Positions 1 through 9,600 of a DNA stretch of 11,915 bases are shown here, piece after piece; position 1 is the first letter of the stretch, and each line of letters opens with the position of its first letter. This DNA comes from Anaerolineales bacterium. Lineage in GTDB: Bacteria > Chloroflexota > Anaerolineae > Anaerolineales > E44-bin32. The stretch lies in contig DAOWMX010000039.1 of NCBI GenBank assembly GCA_030642885.1, positions 1-11,915 of the forward strand. The letters run 5' to 3'. The position numbers and the translations under genes are program-made. A model generated the notes under the pieces. It made no database searches. It had not been told where the DNA came from and saw nothing but the letters and a program-made list of their open reading frames with translations.

Positions 1-468
1 AAGCGGGCCGGTATCGTTCATCTCACCAAATACTCTCGTTTTTCCACCCGTCTCGTCATCCTCCAGGATGACGCCCTTCAGTTCGGCAAAATTGGCAAAA
101 AACTCAAAGAAATCAAAAAGAGGTGCCCTGTTTTTTTGATCTAAAACCTCTCCCATGAGATTATCACAAACAAAAGTTATTCGGGTTCGGATTGGTGAGA
201 CCGAAACCAGATGGGCAGTTCCGATAACGCTCTCAGGTGGAGGTTCGATCTGGGGATCGCGTGGTTGAGAGAAGATCGACACGCGCAATGCGCTTGTCGT
301 TGGAGAAAAATGCAGTGATGCTGGATCCCCGCGTAAGGACCAGATGGAATAGGAATATTTTTCAATAGCTTCAATAAGAAGTTCTATCGATTGGGAGATG
401 TTGCAAGCGGTGTATAGGACAGACGCTGTGTCCATTCCTCCATCCATTCGGGTTGAAAGAATAGGCAT
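1..468 (-). CDS. Unrecognised protein, N-terminal 156 residues only (runs off left edge)
   Basis: The minus strand is open from the stop at 508-510 to the window edge, and the reading looks like a real protein. I could not assign it to a family. The first half has an amphipathic helix (around residues 25-45, SIELLIEAIEKYSYSIWSL). A proline-rich stretch follows (PRDPQIEPPPES), then a beta-rich part, an aromatic segment (LFDFFEFFANF), and an acidic segment with EDDETGG just before the edge. I see no signal peptide or membrane helix, so it is probably cytoplasmic. I chose ATG 466-468 because GGGGGA lies 9 bases upstream and a perfect extended -10 box lies about 40 bases upstream. ATGs at 445-447 and 433-435 are possible but lack a well-spaced ribosome site. 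It is downstream of the glucan synthase on the same strand, 164 bases away, but its own promoter suggests it can be transcribed separately. The gene is solid; its function is unknown. Confidence 0.72.
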   Translation of the reverse strand, partial: MPILSTRMDGGMDTASVLYTACNISQSIELLIEAIEKYSYSIWSLRGDPASLHFSPTTSALRVSIFSQPRDPQIEPPPESVIGTAHLVSVSPIRTRITFVCDNLMGEVLDQKNRAPLFDFFEFFANFAELKGVILEDDETGGKTRVFGEMNDTGPL

Positions 469-477
469 ACAAAGGTA

Positions 478-483
478 TCCCCC
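478..483 (-). promoter_or_regulatory. Ribosome binding site deciding the start of the 1-468 gene
   Basis: On the minus strand GGGGGA lies 9 bases before ATG 466-468. It is an imperfect Shine-Dalgarno sequence but the best placed one among the candidate starts. Confidence 0.45.
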
Positions 484-506
484 AGCGCCACTCAAACCGT
501 CTAAAT

Positions 507-515
507 ATTATATCA
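507..515 (-). promoter_or_regulatory. Extended -10 promoter for the 1-468 gene
   Basis: The minus strand reads TGATATAAT, a perfect TGn plus TATAAT extended -10 element. No good -35 box is present at the usual distance, which is normal for extended -10 promoters. Transcription would begin near 500, giving a leader of roughly 30 bases before ATG 468. Upstream of it, at 572-587, is a small inverted repeat (CTGAT, 6 bases, ATCAG), which is too short to call an operator with confidence. I see no convincing terminator for the large upstream gene between 516 and 632; a 4-bp GTCC/GGAC stem is all there is. Read-through from the synthase gene is therefore possible. Confidence 0.6.
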
Positions 516-632
516 CGGCTCACTTTCCGCGCCAGACTATAAAGAATACTACGCACACTCACATTCGGACCGCTGATCTACTCATCAGTCAGGAGGTGCA
601 AAACGCGAAAGTCCAGTGGGCTCGGACCCCGC

Positions 633-3600
633 TCATGAGGACTCATCCCCCAAAACAAGACGGATTCTGTGCTTCACGGGATCACTCTTGAGCAGAATGA
701 TGCCATCTTCAATCAGGCGGCCGTCCATCTCAAGTGAGCGGACGCCTCGTTCAACATGATCCGGATTCTGAACCTCGATGGAGTAAGCCGCCTCACCATA
801 GCGGTAAGTGAGTGTAAACCCATCCCACCAACCGGGGATTATTGGATCAAGGTGCAGCCGCTCGCCTTCAAGCCGGAAACCGAGGATCTCTTCAAGCCAC
901 ACGCGATACATCCAGGCAGCCGACCCTGTGTACCACGACCATCCCCCTTGTCCAACGCGCCCTTGCAGATGATACACATCCGCGGTGACGACGTATGGCT
1001 CAACCCTGTAGCGCCACACATTTTCCGACTCCTTGGTTTGCTCGATCGGGTTCATCATGCGCAGCAAGCGCGCTGCCCTATCGCCGTCTCCTTTGCGCGC
1101 CATCGCCATCGCGAACCACAAGGATCCGTGCGTATACTGGCCACCGTTCTCACGAACACCCGGGGGGTATCCCTTGATATACCCGGGGTTCCGGCGCGAT
1201 TTATCGAAAGGAGGCGTGAAAAGCAAGACGAGTTGATCCTCCTCGCGCACAAGCTGCCTCCAGGCTGATTCAAGGGCGATGCTCGCTCTATCAGGATTCG
1301 CCGCGCCGCTCAACCACGCCCAAGATTGCGGCAGCGAATCGATACGCGCTTCCTCATTCATGGATGATCCGAGTGGGGTCCCATCATCGAAAGTCGCGCG
1401 GATGTACCAGTCCCCGTCCCAGGCCTCCTGCTCGATGCGCTCGGCAAGGATTTGCGCCCGCTCCAAATACTGCACCTTCAGGTCGCCCTCACCTACGCGA
1501 TCGGCGAGGTCGGCCATCCTATGCAGCACATCCACCAGGAACCATGCCAACCAAACGCTCTCCCCCCTACCATCCACCCCCACCCGATTCAACCCGTCGT
1601 TCCAATCCCCTGTGCCGATGAGCGGCAATCCATGTGGACCTTCTGTTAGCCCGCGTTCAAGCGCTCGGCGGCAATGCTCAAAAAGGCTGGCCCGCTCCAC
1701 TGTGACTTCGGGAACGAGAAAGACTTCATGCTCCCCCTCCTCGAGCTGCCTGGCTTCAAGGAATTCGATTCTCTCCGAAAGGACAGTTTCATCGCCCGTG
1801 ACACGGACATATTGCGCAGTAACATAGGGAAGCCAAAGGAGATCATCCGAAATCCGGGAGCGGATGCCGGCGCCGCTCGGAGGGTGCCACCAATGCTGCA
1901 CATCTCCCTCCCGGAACTGACGACTGGCAGCTAGTAAAAGATGTTCTCGGGCAATGCCCGGCATTGTGTAAAGGAAAGCCATCATGTCCTGAAGTTGGTC
2001 GCGAAAGCCAATCGCGCCGCCGGATTGGTAGAAAGCAGAGCGACTCCAGATTCTGCAGCTCAAGCTTTGATATAACAGCCACCGGTTAAGGAGGAAATCC
2101 ATCGAAAGCTCGGGCGAATCCACCTGGATCGTCCCTAGAATTTCATCCCACCAATGCCGGGTGAGATCCAAGGATGTATGAACCGCCAAATTTTCTCGGT
2201 ATGTGCGCACGATTCGGACGGCATCCTCCTCTGAGCCCGCCTGCCCAAGAATGCAAACCAATTCCATCTCTTGCTCCGGAGCAAGCTCGATTTGAACCTG
2301 AATCACCGAGCACGGATCAAAGCCTACACCCGTACGCCCCCCCAATGACATGCGCTCCAACCCTACCGGCTTCGCCATGGTCCCATTTCGTCCGAGGAAT
2401 TCCGCACGATCAGCGGTGTAGGAAACCGCATCCATGCTCACCGCTGCGAAGGCCACCCGCTCAGGGTAGTCCGGATGATAGCCATTGTGAGCGAGCAACA
2501 CCTGTTCTTCCTCCTGCCATTGGGTGACAACGTGCATTTGAGATGTCTCCCGGTTCTCACCCAGAGTCCATTCAACATAAAAGAATATGGACAATTTCCT
2601 GGTCTTGGAGGAGTCGTTTCGCAGCTTCAGAATCTGGAGACGAACAGGCTCCCCCCCTTCATCATTTTGAGGTACGAAGACTGTCAACTCCTGCTCGATC
2701 GCATGGCTGTTATGCTCAAAAACACTGTAGCCGGCGCCGTGTCTGGCCCGATAGGCCGGTCTTTCCCGAATCGGCAATGCCGTGGGATTCCAATAAATGC
2801 CGCTCTCATCATCGCGTATGTAGATCGCATCCGAGGCGGGATCCAGCACGGGATCATTTGACCATTCGGTGAGACGATTTCGCTGACTGTTGCCATACCA
2901 AGTAAAACCCACACCGGATTCGCTGACCAGCGTGCCGAAATGCTGATTGGCGATGACGTTCACCCAAGGGGCAGGCGTCTGAGTTTGCGGACCTAGATAA
3001 ATCACGTATTCACGGCCATCCTGCGTGAAACCCCCAAGGCCGTTGAAGTAAGGAAGCTCCATGAAGGAAAGCCGTGCGGAGGGTTCCTCCGTCACCCGCT
3101 TCGTGCGCATCTCTTCCGGAAGTTCAACGCTCTCAGAGGGCGTCCCTAATTGCTGTGGCAGAGGACCGCGAGCGGCAACCAGAGAAACATGGGCCGTGGC
3201 AAGAATGAGCTTCAAATCATCATCGGGGATCTGGTCGGCGCTGCGCAGGAACACACCCCCGGGTTGATCAACACCCGTATACATTGAATTAGCCTGTATC
3301 AGCCGCTCGATATGTTCGTTGAGCGGCTGCTCGTACGAACTCGACTCCTCGTTCAAGATGACGAGGTCGACTACCAGGCCGTGCTGACGCAGGTAAGTAT
3401 GCGCCTGCAGCATCTGGCGTACAAGGCTGATATCCTGCACCTCACCGATGTTCACGACTGCGATGGGCAGATCGCCGGAGATGCCGTACGGCCACAGCGA
3501 AGATTGACCCTTTTGGTTGCCTTGAATTCGCTCGAGCGGTGGCCGTAACTGGGCGTTGGGATAGAGCATGTGCGCCGCCATCCGTTGGAAACGACGTGCC

Positions 3601-6600
3601 TCATCGGATTGGATTCGCAGCGATCTCAACTCAAGCTGAGCAGAGACCCAGGTTAAATCCATCGCCCGCGAGATCGCGGCTGGTTCCCCGTATTTCTCCA
3701 TGAGCGTCAGAACGCCATCGCGCGACTCCGCCGCTCCCAAGATCAGGGAGAACCGGGAACGATGCCCCGGCCGCAGTATCACACGCCGGCGCAGGCTCAG
3801 GATGGGATCCAAGACGTAGCCGGCGCTGTTGGTCAAAGTACGTCCCAGCGCCTGAGGATGAACCTTGGAACTACCCCGCCCGATGAAGATTTCCCGATCT
3901 GTTTCATACTGCATACTTGCTTCGGCATCGCGCTCGAAGGTCAGACGATGGGCGACGTAAATGGGTGGATCGTCTTCATCACGCGCTCTACGCGATGCAA
4001 CCAGCGCACGTTGAGCCGCGACGGCTTCGGTCTGGATGAACAATTTGCTGAATGCCGGGTGCTGCCGATCGGCGGCGTGCGGAGCCATGGCGAGTTCGAT
4101 ATAGCTTGTGACCTCGATTTGATGCGTGCGGGCGGTGTGGTTGATAAGCGTAATACGGCGGATTTCAACATCATCTTCCGGAGAGACCACGATCTCCGTC
4201 TCGGTCTCGATTCCATTATCCGATCGGTGGAATACCGCCCGGTCTACAGAGAAACGCACTCGATACGATTCGGAATCTTCATCCACAGGATGGTAGGTGT
4301 TAGACCAAACCTTGTTGCTACCCAAGTCCTTAAAGTAACAATAGGTCCCCCAAGAATCGCGGGTCGTATCCGCCCGCCATCGCGTCAGGTCGAAATCACC
4401 CCACCGGCTGTACCCACCGCCAGCGTTTGTCACCATCAAGGCATATCTGCCGTTGGAGAGCAGCTCCACTTTTGGCATTGCCGTGTGCGGTGTATTGAAT
4501 TTGCTGACGGAAGGTGCGATCTCAGAAACAGATACCCGCGATGGAGGTCCTTCACGTGTAGAGATGTGATGTACCGGCGGCGAAACCGGTATGCGCTCAT
4601 ACAGCAAGGGCTCCGCCGCTCGAACGCGTGGATCGGTATGGAACCAGCGTTGGATCGATCCTTCGTGGAGCAGGTTGGTCAGCGCAAGAAAACTCATTCC
4701 CTGATGATGAGCCATATATGCTCTGATAATCACTCCACGCTCACCTTCCCGTACTCGTCGGCGGCTATAGTCAATGGATTCGTAGTAGCCATAGTCATCC
4801 ATCAGATTGTCCGCGGCGAGTCTGCGCAGGTTGGATACGGCTTTTTCTGGCGAGATACTCACCGCCAGCAGAGTGGCATAGGGGGCAATGACGAGATCAT
4901 CCTCCAGGCCGCGCTTCAAACCCAACCCGGGGACGCCGAATGCCCGATATTGATAGGTCTTATCCAGGTCCAGATCCCCATAAGCCGATTCCGAGATTCC
5001 CCAGGGCACCTTTCGCTTCTTGCCGTAATCGATCTGTACCCTCACGGCTTCCTTCGCCGCCGCGTCGAGCAACGAATTGGAGAAGGTGCGTTGGAAGAGC
5101 AGCGGCATCAAATACTCAAACATCGTACCCGTCCAGCTCAAGAGCGCCATCCGGCCGCCGATCGTGCCATAAGGGCGGTGCATCGAGAGCCAGTGTTCAT
5201 TGGGGACATCGCCGCGGGCGATGGCGACGAAACTGCCCAAACGGGCTTCGCTCGCCAATAGATCGTAGAACGAGTTATCCAACCTGCCCTGAGAGAGGTT
5301 ATAGCCGATCGAGAAGAGTCTGCGCTCCGGATCGTAAAGGAAACGCATGTTGATCTCATGAGATAGCTTGCGAGTCTGCTCGCCAATCACCTCCGCCTGC
5401 ATACACATATCACTCGCGAACCGCTTCGCATCCTTGGTTGACTCATCTAGCCGTTTAAGCCATCCTTCAACATCCTGCGGACGTTCTTCCCGATCTCGGG
5501 TGAGTAAGGCGATGGCTCGCTCGGCGTCGGAATCGCCGGAGGCGAGAGCCCTGAGAGAGGGGGCTTCTTGGAAAGTGGAGCGGATCTCCTTCCTGAGATC
5601 GCCCCCCAGCGATTCAATCCACTCCCGCTGCTCATCGAGGATCTCCACCCAGTGAAGATATCGGTCGATCAGATCGATGCCCGCCGAGCACATTCTCTCG
5701 ACTTGCCGTGCCCAATAGGCAGCACCAGTCTCAAACCCGGCATGTTCTCGCAGGTGATCGGCAAGTTTCAGCGCGATGGAATGCACCTCGCGCACCAAAT
5801 GTATACGATCCATCAAATGCGCCGGGGCTCTATGCAGCAGAACCATCATCCGCTCCAGCTCTGGAAATTTATTGCCGGGCTGCTCTATTTTCAGCTCACT
5901 CTCCAGGACCTCGACCGTATCCAGAAGACCTTCGGCAAATCCGGCGTGTAGGAGTGGACGATCCAACATCTCCCGGATCCCTTGCTCCAGGGTCCATAGA
6001 CAACTCAGGAGATTTCCGCTGTCAACCGCGGACACGTATCTGGGTTCCAGCGGATTAAGGGTCTTTAGATCGTACCAATTCAGGAGATGGCCTTCATACC
6101 TCTCAAGTTTGCCAAGTGTTGTGAGGGTGTTGCCAAGACGATTGAGTACCTGATCGGGCGTGAGATATCCAAAATCATGAGCGCTCACAGCGCTTAGCAT
6201 CCACAAGCCGATGTTGGTCGGGCTGGTCCGCATCGCCAGCTGGTCTTGATGCGAGACCTGGTAATTATCAGGCGGCAGCCAGGAGGTTTCCTCACCCACG
6301 AAGTCCTCGAAATAGCGCCACGTAAGGCGCGCTATGCGGCGCAGTAATCGCAAATCTCTCCCGGGCAAATTCTGTTTCTGCGAGCGGGTAACAGGCTTGG
6401 TGTTCATACCCCAGCCGATGATCGGCGTGAGGAACCACAGAAGAAGGAATGGGCTGGCTAATGGAAGACTGTCGGGTGAGAACTTAAAGAGCGATAACCC
6501 CACCACCAATGCAAACAGGCTGATTGAACCCATATGGATCAGGAATAGAGGCAGCAGGCTGCTGGACCGCCATTGAGTCATCTGCGCCGTTGTCCATTCC

Positions 6601-9600
6601 AGCAAACCTCGATGTGTGACGAATCGGCGATACATGACGCGGATAACTGCGTCCAACGTCAGCCCAGCCTGGTGGGGAAGGAGTGCAGCATCCACGAAGG
6701 AACGTCGAATATCATGTGCAATTTGCCGCGGCGAGAACGAACGTAAACCCCAGCGACTTGTCGCCCAGGTCAGCGGCTGCGCCAGCGGTTGGAATAAAAG
6801 CCCCACACCCACCAAGACCGTCGAGACGCTGCCCATCGTGGGCGAGATCAACCATGAGAGAACCATCAACACAACACTGAACACAGGGACCATGCTGCGT
6901 CGCAAGTTGTCGAAGATCTTCCATCGGTTCAGGGGAGAAAGCGGGTTGGGAACCCGGCCGCCATCGGCCGAGGGCACGCGCGGCAGTATCCAATCGGCGA
7001 TTTGCCAATCGCCTCGAATCCAGCGGTGCTGCCGGCGCGTAAAGGTCAAGTAATCCGGTGGAAATTCATCAAATAATTCAATATCACTTGCCAACCCCAC
7101 GCCGACATAAGCGCCCTCGATCAGATCGTGGCTGAGGAGCCATTGCTCAGGAAACCGGCCGCGCAGCAGCTTGTCGAAGACGCGCGGATCGTAGATTCCC
7201 TTCCCATGGTAGGAGGCCTCGCCAGACAGATCCATATAGGCATCCGACACTGCCCTGGTGTACGGGTCGATACCAACGGGGTCGGTGAAGAGACGGCTGA
7301 AGGGCGTCTGAGTCGCGCTGGGCAGCGATGTGCTCACTCTGGGTTGAATGATTGTGTAGGTCCCATCCGTGACCTCACCCTGGGGGGTTAGAACCGCGGT
7401 GTTGAGAGGATGTGCCAGCGTCTCAATCATCCGGCGTGCAACATCGCGCGGCAGTTGTGTGTCACTGTCCAGCGTGATCACGAAACGCACATCCGCAATT
7501 CGGCGCGGGTCGCCCACTTCCACGATTTTAAATTCCCCGGAGTCTACACCACCAGCGATCAGCCTGTTCAATTCCTCAAGCTTGCCCCGCTTCCGCTCCC
7601 AACCAATGTGTTTTTGCTCAGATTCCGTCCATGTGCGTTGGCGATGAAAAAGGTAGAAGCGGTCCGAGCCATATTGTCGATTGAGATTCTCTATGCCATC
7701 GACCGCCTTCTGGAGCAAAGCTTCATCGCCCGGTTGATGATGCTCATACGAATCGCTGTAATCCGTGAAAAGGCTGAAGATGAGATTGGCTTCCGGATTC
7801 GCCAGGTAGCGGATTTCGAGCTTCTCCAAGTCCTCCTGAAGCGCCTCCTCATCGAGCAGCAGGATCGGGACGACGACCAACGTTCTGAATGCTTCCGGGA
7901 TGCCGCTGCGTCGGAAGTCCATCTTCGGAAGCGTATTCGGCGGCAGGAGGCGCGTGAGCAGGTAATTCACGATCTGAACTGCGAGCTGGCTCGAGGGGCC
8001 CAGCAGCAAAACCCCCAGGGAGAACTGGAGGGGAAGCGACATTCCCCGAGCGCCGATCATGAGGCCGAGCGATGTGAAAACTCCGCTGACCAACCCGATC
8101 GAGGTGAGGTAGATCCCCGTGGGATGGCGGCGAACCCACTGAAGGAGCCGGAAGCGAAACGGTTCGCTGCATTCCATGCGCTTCACGAGATCACCTCGCC
8201 TGGCGCCGATGAGATATAGGCCGATATGGTTCTCGCGTGAACGCTCCCCCGGCCGAGAAGTCTGTGCCGCGGCGAGGTCAACCGCCGCGTGCGCTACGGT
8301 CTCCTCCGACGCATTACCCCCTCGAGCGATTTCTTCGACCGCCTGGCGGTACCTGTTGCGAGTCTCAAAATCCATATCGAGGTACACGCGTGCCGGATCG
8401 CGCTTAAATATCTTGTCTACAGCACTGTGGTCTTCGAAGACTTCACGCCAATCGAGCAAGGATAATTGGCGCAGGCTCGTAATCGCGTTGCCGATCGACA
8501 CCTGTTCCGCAGCCTGACGTCTCTGCTCGCGTAGGTTGATCTCGCCAACCGGACCACGTAGTGTTCGTTCCAACCAGCTTTGCATCGGGACCAAGGCGGC
8601 ATCCTCATCATAGAGATGCCCCATGATCTGTGAGCCTAAATAAGCGCTTGGGTTCGGTTGGTCCTCGGTAAGCTCAGCTAATACGGCGAATATCTGATCC
8701 GGATCCCGCCTAGCCGTCGTCAACAATCGATTCGCCCAGAAATCACCCAGCTCACGCTCTCGCAACTCTACCATCATCCGTTTGGCCATCTGCTCAATCG
8801 ACTCGACCAGCGCGATGCGGAGCATCATCGGAACTGCCCATAGTTCGCCAATGGTGAGGTTTGAAACCGACTGATACGCAGACAGGAACTCATCGATATT
8901 CTGGCGGTCCAAGCGCGCATCGGTGTGCATCACAATTTCTTTCGCCAGGCTGTACACCCGTGTGCGACCTTTATTTTGTTCACCCACCAATACGGGGAGC
9001 TCGAAAAAGAACTTCTTCGGTAGATTAATCTGAACATCGCGAATGTGGCTCTGGATCAGATATTCATTGTCCAGCACCCACTCAGCGGAGGGGGATATGG
9101 TCTGTTCGAGATTCTCCGCTTCAGCCAAATCCCGTCGGACCGATTGTATGACGTGTCGAGCTTCTTCCATCCGGCGTAAACAGGAGATATCGCTCCGACC
9201 ACCCAAGACGACACTGTGCTCCTGCGCCAGCGAAACCGCGTGGTGTTGAATCTGCAGCGAAGGAAGCGGGATCAGCTCAAACCGATCGTCTGCAGACGGA
9301 TACTTCCGTTCAGGGTGGAGGGCGAAGATGGTCGGTTGCATCTCTCCATATTCACGTAGAATTGGGACCGCCCAGCGGAGCGATTCGATGTCCTGCTGCA
9401 ACAGAACGAGATATTCGTCTTCCAGGATCCAGCGCGCGTAACGAGCAGTCAGATCGCGCTTAATCCCCAAATCCAACATGCGGACGAAAAAGAGCCCCAG
9501 GACCACGCCGATCGCAAATCCCAGCAATGCAGGGATCGCGCTGCCCCAGAGCTGATCTACACCAAGTTGAAGCCCCCCTGAGCGACAGGCAAGCAGGAAG

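Noticed and set aside
1..144. Plus-strand frame open from the left edge to TAA at 142-144
   Set aside because: It is antisense, in register, to the minus-strand edge gene, which has a longer open frame, a promoter and a ribosome site.
371..691. Short ORFs on both strands at the left end (371-562 minus, 398-691 plus)
   Set aside because: They overlap the better supported minus-strand edge gene and its promoter, or the synthase end, and do not read like proteins.
3762..5261. Plus-strand open frame of 499 codons inside the synthase gene
   Set aside because: It is exactly codon-aligned antisense to the synthase, the frame that stays open when TTA, CTA and TCA codons are rare. The protein has no recognisable motifs, and the minus strand is unambiguously coding there.
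7410..8219. Plus-strand open frame of 269 codons inside the synthase gene
   Set aside because: Also codon-aligned antisense, opposite the conserved GT84 domain; a shadow.
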